A stretch of 64,000 bases of DNA from assembly GCF_038806765.1 (NCBI RefSeq), contig NZ_CP152389.1, positions 2,914,001 through 2,978,000 on the forward strand, in the 5' to 3' direction. The translations under genes were made by a program, and so were the position numbers. A model generated the notes under the pieces. It made no database searches, was not told the origin of the DNA, and was given only the letters and a program-made list of their open reading frames with translations. The stretch's first letter is position 1; each line of letters starts with the position of its first letter. This document shows positions 48,862-58,254 of the stretch, piece by piece. The stretch is from Mucilaginibacter sp. CSA2-8R (GTDB lineage Bacteria > Bacteroidota > Bacteroidia > Sphingobacteriales > Sphingobacteriaceae).

Positions 48862-50400
48862 ATGGAAATTTTAGACTGTACCCTGCGCGACGGCGGCTAC
48901 TACACCCAATGGGATTTTAGCCAAACGCTTTTGTTGCCATACTTTGCTGCTATGGAGGCCCTGCCGGTTACCATGGTCGAAATCGGTTACCGCAACCATC
49001 CAGGTTCGGGCTATTATGGGCGTCATTATTATACGCCGGTATCACTTATGCAGCAAGCCCGTGAGCTGATGCCATCTAAGCAACTGGCGCTGATGCTGGA
49101 CGAAAAAAGCTGTCCGCCAGATACCTTGCACCTTTTGCTGGAAAGCTGCAAAGGTCTGGTAGATATGTTTAGAATTGCTGTTGCGCCCAACCGGCTCGAA
49201 AATGCACTCTTGATGGCCGAGGTGATTAAAAGTTTTAATTTTAAGGTAGGCATTAACCTGATGTATGCCTCTACCCTAACGCCAGATGCCCCGGCTTTGA
49301 ACTTAATTAGCCGTATGGATGGATTGGTAGATGCCCTAAGCCTGGTGGACTCGTACGGGGCTATATATCCCGACCAGCTCACAGCCTTGGTTAAAGCGTG
49401 CCTCAGTAAAACACAAATACCATTAGGCTTTCATGGCCATAACAATATCGAGCTGGCTTTTGCCAACTGCTTGGCGGCCATACAAGCCGGTTGTACCATT
49501 ATTGATGCTACCGTTACCGGGATGGGCCGCGGTGCCGGTAACCTGAAAACCGAATTACTGCTCACCCATGTAAATAAATACAACCACATACCGGTTAATT
49601 TTGATGTACTGAGTAATGTAGTTAATGAGTTTGAAAAGCTGCGCGAAACCTACGGATGGGGCACTAACCTGCCTTACATGGTATCGGGTATTAACTCGCT
49701 GCCGCAAAAAGATGTGATGGACTGGGTAAGCAAGCGCTACTACTCGGTGCAAAGCATTGTGCGGGCACTGCACAGCCAAAAAGACGGGCACCTGGAACGC
49801 GGCAAGTACCCAGAATTTAAACCAGATACACACTGTAACCGGGCGCTTATAGTAGGTGGTGGCCCATCGGTAAAAGAGCATATAGATGCCGTACTTACCC
49901 TGGTGCATCGCAATCCGGATGTTTGCATCATTCACGCCAGCGCTAAAAATGCGCAATGGTTTTCGGGTGTGAGCAACCGGCAGTACTACTGCCTGGTGGG
50001 CAACGAAGGGCATCGGCTGGAACAGGCTTTTCAAACCCTGGGCAACTGGCAGGGCGATTGCATTTTACCGCCTTACCCCCGTAAAATGGGAACTTTTATA
50101 CCTGCGGCAGCTCAAAATCGCACCTTTGAGCTGCCGCCGCCCGACAATCACTTAATTAATCGCGACTCGCATACCTCATTGGCTATACAAACTGCGATGG
50201 CTTTGCATGTTAATGAGGTTTATATTATTGGTTACGATGGCTACAGCGGCAACGTTATGGGCAACTTAGAGCAGGATCTGGTGGCGGAAAATAACACCTT
50301 ATTTAGATATGCTGCCGAACATTTTAATACTTTTAAAGCCTTAACCGCCACCCGGTATAATATCGAAGATCAAGCATCTGTTTATCAATTTACGCTATGA
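48862..50400 (+). CDS. HMGL-like aldolase fused to a DUF115/MptE-like domain
   Basis: This 512-aa protein has two parts. Residues ~1-290 form an HMG-CoA-lyase-like TIM barrel: DCTLRDGGYY (5-14), metal-binding LGFHGHNNIELA and the GMGRGAGNLKTE loop, like 4-hydroxy-2-oxovalerate aldolases. Residues ~320-512 resemble MptE-like/DUF115 domains: RALIVGGGPSVKEHIDAVLTL, IIHASAKNAQWF, SLAIQTAMALHVNEVYIIGYDGY. Its stop overlaps the start of a KdsB-like gene by 4 nt (ATGA). The pair suggests synthesis of a CMP-activated sugar acid. Confidence 0.8.
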   Translation: MEILDCTLRDGGYYTQWDFSQTLLLPYFAAMEALPVTMVEIGYRNHPGSGYYGRHYYTPVSLMQQARELMPSKQLALMLDEKSCPPDTLHLLLESCKGLVDMFRIAVAPNRLENALLMAEVIKSFNFKVGINLMYASTLTPDAPALNLISRMDGLVDALSLVDSYGAIYPDQLTALVKACLSKTQIPLGFHGHNNIELAFANCLAAIQAGCTIIDATVTGMGRGAGNLKTELLLTHVNKYNHIPVNFDVLSNVVNEFEKLRETYGWGTNLPYMVSGINSLPQKDVMDWVSKRYYSVQSIVRALHSQKDGHLERGKYPEFKPDTHCNRALIVGGGPSVKEHIDAVLTLVHRNPDVCIIHASAKNAQWFSGVSNRQYYCLVGNEGHRLEQAFQTLGNWQGDCILPPYPRKMGTFIPAAAQNRTFELPPPDNHLINRDSHTSLAIQTAMALHVNEVYIIGYDGYSGNVMGNLEQDLVAENNTLFRYAAEHFNTFKALTATRYNIEDQASVYQFTL

Positions 50401-51134
50401 AGATTTTAGGAATAATTCCTGCCCGTTATAAGTCATCCCGCTTTCCGGGCAAACCATTGGTGATGCTTAACGGTAAACCCATGATTTTACATGTTGCCGA
50501 AAAGGCTGCTGAAGCGCTTGGAGCTGATAATGTAGTGGTAGCTACCGATGACGACCGTATTGCCCATGTAGTAAATGAAGCCGGTTACCAAACCATCATG
50601 ACTTTGGATACGCATCCTACCGGTACCGACCGGCTTTGGGAAGTGGCACAGAAAATACCGGCGCAGGTTTATGTAAACCTACAGGGCGACGAGCCGCTGG
50701 TTAATCCGCAAGATATCATCAAGGTAGCCAACTTAAAAAACGAATATCCATCTTATGTGATCAACGGCATGAGCGAACTGGCACCGCACGAAGATCCCGC
50801 CAATATCAATATTCCTAAGGTATTGGTAAACTCGCGTAACGACTTAGTTTATATGTCGCGGCTACCCATACCGGGTATTAAATCACCTGGTATTGGCAAG
50901 CCAGTTTACCTAAAGCAGGTTTGCATTTATGCCTTTAGCTACGCCGATTTAAAGGCTTACGGCGAAATGGGAAAAAAGGCCGAGTTTGAGGCATTTGAAG
51001 ATATTGAAATTTTACGTTTTCTGGAACTGGGCATCCCGGTAAAGATGGTGCATACCCAGGCCAACACCCTAGCAGTAGACGTGCCCGAAGATGTGGCCAG
51101 AGTTGAACAAGCCATCAAACAAACTTTGAGTTAA
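50397..51134 (+). CDS. KdsB-family cytidylyltransferase
   Basis: This 245-aa protein has the KdsB nucleotide-binding start IIPARYKSSRFPGKPL, then VVATDDDRIAHVV, THPTGTDRLWEVA and VNLQGDEPLV, and ends with the family's dimerisation region (EDIEILRFLELGIPVKMV). These enzymes couple CTP to Kdo or related 8- or 9-carbon sugar acids. The coupling with an aldolase fusion rather than Kdo genes suggests a non-standard substrate, so I do not use the symbol kdsB. Confidence 0.85.
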   Translation: MKILGIIPARYKSSRFPGKPLVMLNGKPMILHVAEKAAEALGADNVVVATDDDRIAHVVNEAGYQTIMTLDTHPTGTDRLWEVAQKIPAQVYVNLQGDEPLVNPQDIIKVANLKNEYPSYVINGMSELAPHEDPANINIPKVLVNSRNDLVYMSRLPIPGIKSPGIGKPVYLKQVCIYAFSYADLKAYGEMGKKAEFEAFEDIEILRFLELGIPVKMVHTQANTLAVDVPEDVARVEQAIKQTLS

Positions 51135-51384
51135 ATATTGGGCTAATTGCATGTTGTTACTGCTATCAATAACAATTGACAGTGTAGTTAAAACAACCGT
51201 AATCAGGATTAATTAATACTGCGTTAACTTCAACGCTATAAAAAAGTTACTTTAACAACCATCAGGCATTATTGTAAGCAACAGATTTACAAACGTTTAA
51301 CTAAGCATAAAATTTAGTAATTAAAACCAAACTTTTAATCGCCAACTCCGTAAAAGGGACTATTCTAAAAAATTTACTTTCTAC

Positions 51385-51534
51385 ATGAATCAGCCACACT
51401 CATGCCCACGTTGCAAACATGACCATGCAGGCCGCATACCCAGAACACCTATTGTTAAGTACTTTCTATCGTTTTTGCCGCTCAAACGCTTTGTATGCTA
51501 CCATTGTACCAGGACGTTTCATACCTGGAATTAA
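51385..51534 (+). CDS. Short zinc-ribbon protein, 49 aa
   Basis: ATG at 51385 encodes MNQPHSCPRCKHDHAGRIPR ... VCYHCTRTFHTWN. Two CxxC pairs (Cys7/Cys10 and Cys38/Cys41) could hold one Zn2+, with a basic/hydrophobic hairpin between. A clear terminator follows the stop codon. Similar short zinc-ribbons exist in Bacteroidota but have no assigned role. Confidence 0.6.
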   Translation: MNQPHSCPRCKHDHAGRIPRTPIVKYFLSFLPLKRFVCYHCTRTFHTWN

Positions 51535-51551
51535 ATCAAAAACAAACACAC

Positions 51552-51578
51552 GAAGCCGGCACACACCGGCTTTTTTTA
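51552..51578 (+). terminator. Rho-independent terminator
   Basis: AAGCCGG (51553-51559) pairs with CCGGCTT across CACACA, followed by TTTTTTT. It supports transcription of the zinc-ribbon gene. Confidence 0.85.
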
Positions 51579-51666
51579 TGGTTGTAAAAGCGGGTTGGAC
51601 ACTACGGAGAGCGCATTTATGTTAACTTTGTTCCGGTTAACCAGTTAACGCTCGCCTCAAACGCTC

Positions 51667-52248
51667 ATGTACGAAGTAATTACCTATTCTTTACGCTCGC
51701 TGGTTAATTTTACCGACGAGGAGCTATTTGGCTTTATGCAAAAGCTGAAGCCAATGCGCTTAAAAAAGTATGCTTTTTATTTAAAGCCGGGCCAGGTTTG
51801 CCACAGCATGGTAATTGTGCATCAGGGAGCGCTGCGTTATTTTGTCCGCAACGAAAAAGGCGACCAAACATTGGGCTTTGCCTTTGAGGGTGAATGGTTG
51901 GGCGATTACGAAAGCTTTTTGCTAAAAACTCCTACCCAGTGCTATATTGAGGCTTTGGAAGACACAGAATTGTTTATGCTGAGCTATGCCGACATGCAGG
52001 AACTCTACAACAAAAGCCAGCGGTTTGAGCGGTTTGGCCGCCTGATAGCCGAACGTCTGTTTATAGAAACCGCTAAAAGTAAAAGCAAACTCCTTACCCA
52101 AACCGCCGAAGACCGCTACCTGGAGCTGCTCACTAATCAGCCGCAAATATTTGAGCGGTTGCCACTTACACTCATCGCCTCTTACCTGGGCATACAACCT
52201 CAAAGTTTAAGTCGCATCCGTGCCCGGTTACTTAGCGTAAAAAATTAA
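51667..52248 (+). CDS. Crp/Fnr-family transcriptional regulator
   Basis: This 193-aa protein has a cyclic-nucleotide-binding-like beta-roll (LKPGQVCHSMVIVHQGALRYFVRNEKGDQTLGFAFEGEWLGDYESFL) and a C-terminal HTH (LPLTLIASYLGIQPQSLSRIRARLL). No FeS cysteines are visible. It is typical of the Bacteroidota Crp subgroup that controls membrane-protein or redox genes. The membrane protein gene 100 nt downstream is a plausible target. Confidence 0.85.
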   Translation: MYEVITYSLRSLVNFTDEELFGFMQKLKPMRLKKYAFYLKPGQVCHSMVIVHQGALRYFVRNEKGDQTLGFAFEGEWLGDYESFLLKTPTQCYIEALEDTELFMLSYADMQELYNKSQRFERFGRLIAERLFIETAKSKSKLLTQTAEDRYLELLTNQPQIFERLPLTLIASYLGIQPQSLSRIRARLLSVKN

Positions 52249-52348
52249 CCTGGGTTAACCAATTAGTAACTTTTGTTAACCTGGTGATGTTTCTTGCGGC
52301 CACTTTTTACTGCAGATTTGCATAGCATCTATTAAAAATTTAATTGCT

Positions 52349-53110
52349 ATGTCTTACTTACGCTTTACCCACCCGCTTAATTCTGTTTTATTAAACGCAG
52401 GCCTGCTGCATATTGCCCTGCTTATTATTTTTGCGGCCGTTGCCATGTTTGATCACCGGCAGGTGCTCAGCATCAACCTGTGGGTAAAGCCCATTAAGTT
52501 TGCACTCTCTATTGCCATATATTGTTTTACCTGGGCGTGGATCATCACCTACCTACCGTCGCTTACTATTCAGCAAAACTTTGCCTGGTTTACTGCAGGG
52601 GCACTCTTGTTTGAGATGGTGGCCATTGCTTCGCAGGCGGCATTGGGCAAGCAGTCGCATTTTAATGTAAGCACGCCTTACAGCTCTGTTTTATTTGCGT
52701 TAATGGGAGTTGCCATTGTAATGCAAACCTTATTTGCCTTATACGTGGGCATTTTGTTTTTCAAGGTGATGCCCGGCGCCTTAAGCCCGGCAATGCTTTG
52801 GGCAATACGACTGGGTATCATTACGGCGTGCATCTTTGCGTTTCAGGGTGGCTACATGGGCTCAAAACTATCGCATACGGTAGGTGCTACAGACGGTGGA
52901 ACCGGCCTGCCCGTACTTAACTGGAGCCGCACTGCCGGCGATTTGAGGGTAGCGCATTTTGTAGGATTACACGCGTTGCAGATAATCCCGTTGTTTGTAG
53001 CCCTGCTGGGCATTAGCAGCGCAGCACCGGTAATATGGTTTAGCATAGGATACTTTTTGCTAACCTCGGCATTATTTTACCAAGCCTTGCTGGGCCGACC
53101 CTTGTTATAA
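52349..53110 (+). CDS. Multi-pass membrane protein, unknown
   Basis: This 253-aa protein has seven predicted hydrophobic segments (for example LLHIALLIIFAAVAMFD, FALSIAIYCFTWAWIITYL, VLFALMGVAIVMQTLFALYVG, VIWFSIGYFLLTSALFYQ). His residues in AHFVGLHALQIIP could bind heme or metal, but this is a guess. It follows a Crp-type regulator on the same strand and is probably under its control. Confidence 0.7.
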   Translation: MSYLRFTHPLNSVLLNAGLLHIALLIIFAAVAMFDHRQVLSINLWVKPIKFALSIAIYCFTWAWIITYLPSLTIQQNFAWFTAGALLFEMVAIASQAALGKQSHFNVSTPYSSVLFALMGVAIVMQTLFALYVGILFFKVMPGALSPAMLWAIRLGIITACIFAFQGGYMGSKLSHTVGATDGGTGLPVLNWSRTAGDLRVAHFVGLHALQIIPLFVALLGISSAAPVIWFSIGYFLLTSALFYQALLGRPLL

Positions 53111-53152
53111 AGCTGGCGGATCATCACAAGGCCTGATGCGGAGCTTAAACTA

Positions 53153-53647
53153 TTACCTCGGCCCGGCAGTGGTACCGGCGCTGGTAATGGTTGTGCTTTG
53201 CTGATTAAGCTCGTCTAACTTTTGCTGTTTCTTTTCAATCTTCTTACCCAGCTTTTCAATTCGGTTATTGGTGTTCTTCACCTTTTTTTGTGCGTCGTCG
53301 GCATCGCTGGCTTCGTTGTGCGCGCGGCGGGCCATTTTAGCTTCCTTTTTCACTTTACTTAGGTCTCCATCTGAAGCTTTAGCAGCCATGTCTTTACTCT
53401 TTTGGGCCGCCTCCTGGGCAGCTTCGGCTTGATTTTTACTGGCAGTTTCGTAATCCGGCAGTTTGGTTTTCAAATCAGTGAGCTCGGTGTTTAGTTTGGC
53501 AATGTCGCGGGTAAGCTTGTTACGCTCGGCATTTAGCTTGGCAGTGTCGGCCAGGGTTTTGTACTTCTGCCCAAATGCTACCGGCAAAGTACAGCAAAAC
53601 AGAACGGCTACTAAAATTGCGGATCTTAAAATAATAGTTGGTTTCAT
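53153..53647 (-). CDS. Secreted coiled-coil protein
   Basis: This 164-aa protein has a Sec signal (ILVAVLFCCTLPVAFGQ). Almost all of the rest is predicted alpha-helical coiled coil rich in Lys, Ala, Asn and Asp (NAERNKLTRDIAKLNTELTDL ... KLGKKIEKKQQKLDELNQQS), followed by a Thr/Gly tail. Structural or adhesin-like periplasmic role possible; no motif found. Confidence 0.7.
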   Translation of the reverse strand: MKPTIILRSAILVAVLFCCTLPVAFGQKYKTLADTAKLNAERNKLTRDIAKLNTELTDLKTKLPDYETASKNQAEAAQEAAQKSKDMAAKASDGDLSKVKKEAKMARRAHNEASDADDAQKKVKNTNNRIEKLGKKIEKKQQKLDELNQQSTTITSAGTTAGPR

Positions 53648-53888
53648 AGGGTTATTTAATGGTATATCAGCTAAAAGTTTAAAATGGTGTTCTTACGATT
53701 TGTACTGCCCTCAATATACGTAATATAAGCAATTCCGGATGTTAACGGCCTTTGATGATGATGTAAAACAGAGCCGATGCATTAACGTGCTAAGCCGACT
53801 TGGCTAAAGATTGTACCCGTCATTTTCATTCAACTTGATAACTCTGTTAAACGCTACCTCAAGCAATCATCAATACTTGCGGCCCGGT

Positions 53889-54299
53889 TTACTGCGAGTG
53901 CTTTGCGGCATAACCAGTCATGATCTGGTAGTAAGTGTCCATCTCCCCTTCCAAATCAACGAGGCTGTTAAGGGCCAACTGGGTTTTGGTATAAGGCAGC
54001 CTTTCGATGAGGCATTGTTCCCAAATGGAACCGAAGTTGGTGATGCTGGCTATGACCTGGATTACGTAGGCCACCGAAGCCTGGGGCTGTTCAAACTCAA
54101 TTTTTTCGAGCACGTGCAATTGCTGCATCAGGTCGTAAACCAAATAAGGCAAGCGCTTTTCGGCAATTACCCTAACGTGTGTTTCGGCACCGTTAACCCT
54201 GGCATTGTAGGATGGCTCAATATCTATTTTTTGTGTTTCGAGGTAATAAAGCACTATGTTTTTGAGCGCGTTTTGTATTTGTTGTAATCGTGCAGTCAT
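53889..54299 (-). CDS. Hypothetical protein, 136 aa
   Basis: I chose the ATG at 54299 (MTARLQQIQNALKNIVLYYL); the extension to 54329 looks unlike coding sequence. It is mixed alpha/beta with no signal. Helix (ALKNIVLYYLETQ), strand (THVRVIAEKRLPYLVYDLM) and a C-terminal helical pair are visible. No family is recognised. It is a single gene with a repeat-free 5' region. Confidence 0.55.
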   Translation of the reverse strand: MTARLQQIQNALKNIVLYYLETQKIDIEPSYNARVNGAETHVRVIAEKRLPYLVYDLMQQLHVLEKIEFEQPQASVAYVIQVIASITNFGSIWEQCLIERLPYTKTQLALNSLVDLEGEMDTYYQIMTGYAAKHSQ

Positions 54300-54799
54300 G
54301 GTTAAAAGCTTATTGTTAAAGGTTGTCAACTACAGCCTTATTTTTCGACAGGCAATCGGTTGTGTATGGCAGCTCAGGCTTACAGGCAACTTTGTATTTA
54401 ATTACCGGTATTCTTGGTTGCACCACGGTGAATATCCTTTTAACGTACCTTTTGCTTGCGCCTACTGTTACTTAATAATACCCGAAAACATACAGGCGAA
54501 GATGGAAAGCATGGGTCCTGGTTAAAAAATTTTAGTATCGACATAGTTGGTTGAGAGCAATTTTTAAGCCTGCGTGCCAAACTTCAGTTACGACTTACTG
54601 ACACTAACTTTAAACTTTTCCACATAGCTGTTTATAAGTTAATTATCTCGTTCAATTAAAACCATATAACCAGCAAATAATCAACACAATAAATATTATA
54701 ACCTCATTTTTCACTTATAGAGCTTTAAGTGATCACCAACCTAAGCAATGCAAACCCAAAAGTGGATCGACGGTTAAACTAAATATAAAACTAACGGTT
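54300..54799. other. Intergenic region upstream of ku
   Basis: AT-rich, 500 nt, with no credible frame, repeat or hairpin. It contains the divergent promoters of the 136-aa gene and of ku-ligD; I cannot point to a clear -7 box. Confidence 0.4.
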
Positions 54800-55570
54800 A
54801 TGAGATCAATTTGGAATGGTTCGATAGGTTTTGGATTAGTCAATATTCCCATTAAACTGTACTCCGCGGTAGAAAGCAGTTCGCTCGATTTGGACATGCT
54901 TGATAGTCGCGACCACTCGCGTATACGCTTTTTAAGGGTAAATGAGCATACCCACAAAGAAGTGCCTTACGAAAAAATTGTACGCGCCTACAAGCTTGAC
55001 GACGAATATATCGTATTGGAAGAACAGGACTACGAAGACGCCAGTCCTGAAAAAAGCAAACTCATCGAAATTGAAAGCTTTGTAGAGATAGAGGAAATTA
55101 ACCCTATGTATTACGAAACCTCTTACTACGCCGAGCCCGACGCCAAAAACGCTAAAGCATATGCCCTGTTGTTAGAAGCCCTGCGTAAAACAGGCAAAGC
55201 CGGACTGGGCCGCTTTGTGTTGCGTAATACCGAAAGCCTGTGCATCATTCACCCTGTAGAGCATGCGCTGGTGATTACCCGGATTCGTTTCTCGCAGGAG
55301 CTGCGGTCGGAAGATGGCCTAAAACTGCCTACCGAAACCCACGTTAGCAAAAAAGAACTCGACATGGGCCTGGCGCTCATTAAACAATACACCGAAGATT
55401 TTGATGTATCGAAATTTAAGGATGAGTATGCCGGCGAACTGATGAAAATCATCAAAATGAAAGCTAAAGGCAAACGCCCGACCATCAAAAAAATGAAAGT
55501 GGCCAAAACGCCAAGCACCGATTTGTACGAACAACTGATGCAAAGCCTGCAAACCAAAAAGGGAGCGTAA
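54800..55570 (+). CDS. ku: DNA-end-binding protein Ku
   Basis: This 256-aa protein starts RSIWNGSIGFGLVNIPIKLYSA, the standard bacterial Ku opening, and continues with the beta-barrel ring domain (HTHKEVPYEKIVRAYKLDDEYIVLEEQDYE) and SLCIIHPVEHALVITRIRF. A short basic C-tail (KRPTIKKMKVAKTP) recruits LigD. It caps double-strand breaks for non-homologous end joining. It is 3 nt upstream of ligD, so the two are coupled. Confidence 0.95.
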   Translation: MRSIWNGSIGFGLVNIPIKLYSAVESSSLDLDMLDSRDHSRIRFLRVNEHTHKEVPYEKIVRAYKLDDEYIVLEEQDYEDASPEKSKLIEIESFVEIEEINPMYYETSYYAEPDAKNAKAYALLLEALRKTGKAGLGRFVLRNTESLCIIHPVEHALVITRIRFSQELRSEDGLKLPTETHVSKKELDMGLALIKQYTEDFDVSKFKDEYAGELMKIIKMKAKGKRPTIKKMKVAKTPSTDLYEQLMQSLQTKKGA

Positions 55571-55573
55571 ACC

Positions 55574-58096
55574 ATGGCACTACAGGAGTACAAACAAAAG
55601 CGCGACTTTAACAAAACGTCCGAACCGGAGGCTAAAGCCGCCAAGCATAAAACGAAAGAACTGAGCTTTGTAGTGCAGCGCCACCATGCCTCGCGACTGC
55701 ATTACGACTTTAGATTGGAACTCGACGGTGTGCTGAAAAGCTGGGCCGTACCTAAAGGCCCCTCTATGAACCCCGGCGACAAACGCTTGGCTATGATGGT
55801 AGAAGACCACCCTTACGATTACCAGTACTTTGAGGGCATTATCCCTAACGGCGGTTATGGCGCAGGCGTAGTCATCACCTGGGACCACGGCACTTACACC
55901 TCGCTGGCCGATAACCGCAAAGACGACGTTAAAAACCTGCACGCGGGCCTTAAAGCCGGCAACCTGAAGTTTAAATTAAACGGCGAGATTTTAAAAGGAG
56001 AATTTGCACTGGTTAAACTTAAAACCGGGAAAGAGGATAACGCCTGGCTGCTTATTAAGCATAAAGACGAATTTGCCGTAACAACAAATTTTGACAGCGA
56101 GGCCTCAGTTCCGGATAATATTAAAACTCTTAAAAATAATAAAGACGGCAAACTCAAAAAGCTGCCCAAGCACGAGGTAGAAAAGCCCAAAGCAACGACG
56201 CCAACTAAAGTCAGTCCGAAAAAGGAGGCAGACAACAACAAAGATACGGTTTACCCCTACAAACCCATGCTGGCCAAGCTGGAGGAAAAGCTTTTTGACG
56301 ATAAGCACTGGTTATACGAACCCAAAATAGATGGCTACCGGGCTCTGGGATATACAGGCAACAAAACGGCTTTGATATCGCGCAACGGCATTGAGTTTAA
56401 CGAGAAATATGAAAAGGTATTTACCGATTTAAAAGCTATTACCGAAGAAGCAGTGCTGGACGGCGAGATTGTACTGGAAGACGATCGTGGTAAAAGTGCG
56501 TTTCAGGACTTGCAAAATTACAGCAGCCAAAAAAACCAACGCACCTTAAAGTATTATGTATTTGACTTATTGCTGTTAAAAGGCCACGACCTGCGCGAAC
56601 TGCCACTGATAAAACGCAAAGAACTATTAAAAACACTGGTGGCCCACCTGCCTGCAGACACCTCCATTGTTTACCTGGACCACACCGTGGGCAAGGGTTC
56701 GGATATGCTGGTAAAGTCGCAGAAGCAAGGTTGGGAAGGCGTTATTGGTAAAGACAGCCAGAGCATGTACGAGAGCGGACGGCGGTCTGACCGGTGGCTG
56801 AAGTTTAAGCACCAGGCCTCGCAGGAAGCTGTTATTTGCGGCTACACGCAGCCTAAGGGAGCCCGCAAGCACATTGGTTCGCTTGTACTGGGCATTAACC
56901 AGGGCGAACAAATTAAATACGTGGGCAACTGCGGTACCGGCTTTACGGCCGAAACGCTGAAAGACCTGTACGAAAAGCTGCAACCGCTCGAAACCGACCA
57001 GAAGCCATTTACTGATAAGGTAAACTACCACGGCAAAGTGACCTGGGTAAAGCCCGAACTGGTTTGCGAGGTTTACTATGCCGAATGGACAGCCGACGGC
57101 AGCATGCGCCATCCGGTTTACAAAGGTTTACGGGCCGATAAAGAGCCGGAACAGGTAGTGCCCGAACTACCAGGCAAGCAACTGGCCGATGAACAAACCG
57201 TTAAGCTTGGCAGGCACCAGGTTAAACTTACCAACCAAAACAAGCTTTACTGGAAACAGGAAGGCATTACTAAAGGCGAACTGCTGGCCTATTACCGCGA
57301 GATGGCCAACCTGATGCTGCCTTACTTAGATAATAAAGCCATCTCCATGCGCCGTCAGCCCAATGGTGTCGAGGATCAGGGTTTTTTTCAGAAAGATGTT
57401 GACCCCACTCACCTGCCGGCCTGGGTTAAAACACATGAGCTATACTCAGAGAGTAACGATAAAAACATTAATTACATCATCGGCAACAATGAGGCTACGT
57501 TGTTGTACATGGTAAATTTAGGCTGCATCGAAATTAACCCCTGGCTGAGTAATTACACTACGCCCGATAACCCCGATTACCTGGTGATGGATATTGACCC
57601 GCACGATGTACCTTTTACCGAAGCGGTTGAAGTTGCCCTGAAAACCAAGGAAGTTTTTGACCGCATGAAGTTGTCGGTTTTCATCAAAACGTCCGGCTCA
57701 AAGGGCCTGCATATATATTGTTATGTAGGCGCCGCTTATGATTATGATTTTGTAAAAACCTTTGCCGAGTACGTGGCTAACCTGGTGCATGACGAACTGC
57801 CCGGCATCACCAGTGTAGAACGCAACCCGGCCAAGCGTAAAAATAAAACCTACATCGATTTTTTGCAGAACCGCCGCGGCCAAACCATTGCCGCCCCCTA
57901 CTCCGTTCGGCCCAAGCCCGGCGCCACTGTATCAACCCCATTGCACTGGAATGAGGTAGACAACTGCCTGTCGCTGGCCGATTATACCATTTATACCCTT
58001 AAAGACCGGCTGGCAAATATTGATGACCCATGGAAAGACATCCATCAGAAAAAAGCAAACTTAAAAAAGGGGTTGGAGCTGTTGAAGAAGGGATAA
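55574..58096 (+). CDS. ligD: Multidomain ATP-dependent DNA ligase D
   Basis: This 840-aa protein has the domain order phosphoesterase-ligase-polymerase. The 3'-phosphoesterase is at residues ~30-200 (HHASRLHYDFRLELDG). The ligase has the adenylated Lys251 in YEPKIDGYR, with SRNGIEFN and VLDGEIV. The primase-polymerase is at ~550-840 with catalytic Asp in MDIDPHD (673-675). A Lys/Pro-rich linker lies between the first two. With Ku it performs end joining; expression often peaks in stationary phase or spores of other species. Complete and undamaged. Confidence 0.95.
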   Translation: MALQEYKQKRDFNKTSEPEAKAAKHKTKELSFVVQRHHASRLHYDFRLELDGVLKSWAVPKGPSMNPGDKRLAMMVEDHPYDYQYFEGIIPNGGYGAGVVITWDHGTYTSLADNRKDDVKNLHAGLKAGNLKFKLNGEILKGEFALVKLKTGKEDNAWLLIKHKDEFAVTTNFDSEASVPDNIKTLKNNKDGKLKKLPKHEVEKPKATTPTKVSPKKEADNNKDTVYPYKPMLAKLEEKLFDDKHWLYEPKIDGYRALGYTGNKTALISRNGIEFNEKYEKVFTDLKAITEEAVLDGEIVLEDDRGKSAFQDLQNYSSQKNQRTLKYYVFDLLLLKGHDLRELPLIKRKELLKTLVAHLPADTSIVYLDHTVGKGSDMLVKSQKQGWEGVIGKDSQSMYESGRRSDRWLKFKHQASQEAVICGYTQPKGARKHIGSLVLGINQGEQIKYVGNCGTGFTAETLKDLYEKLQPLETDQKPFTDKVNYHGKVTWVKPELVCEVYYAEWTADGSMRHPVYKGLRADKEPEQVVPELPGKQLADEQTVKLGRHQVKLTNQNKLYWKQEGITKGELLAYYREMANLMLPYLDNKAISMRRQPNGVEDQGFFQKDVDPTHLPAWVKTHELYSESNDKNINYIIGNNEATLLYMVNLGCIEINPWLSNYTTPDNPDYLVMDIDPHDVPFTEAVEVALKTKEVFDRMKLSVFIKTSGSKGLHIYCYVGAAYDYDFVKTFAEYVANLVHDELPGITSVERNPAKRKNKTYIDFLQNRRGQTIAAPYSVRPKPGATVSTPLHWNEVDNCLSLADYTIYTLKDRLANIDDPWKDIHQKKANLKKGLELLKKG

Positions 58097-58254
58097 CAAT
58101 TATTTGCCTTGCAAATAAATCAAGATTTAACTTGATGCCGTTGCAGGCTAAATTCGCATTAAATTCCTCTAAAAAAACTGCGCTAAGTATTGAGTATTAA
58201 ACATCATTTTGGTTTATTTAAAAATTATAACTGTTGCAACCCTATTCTATCGTG

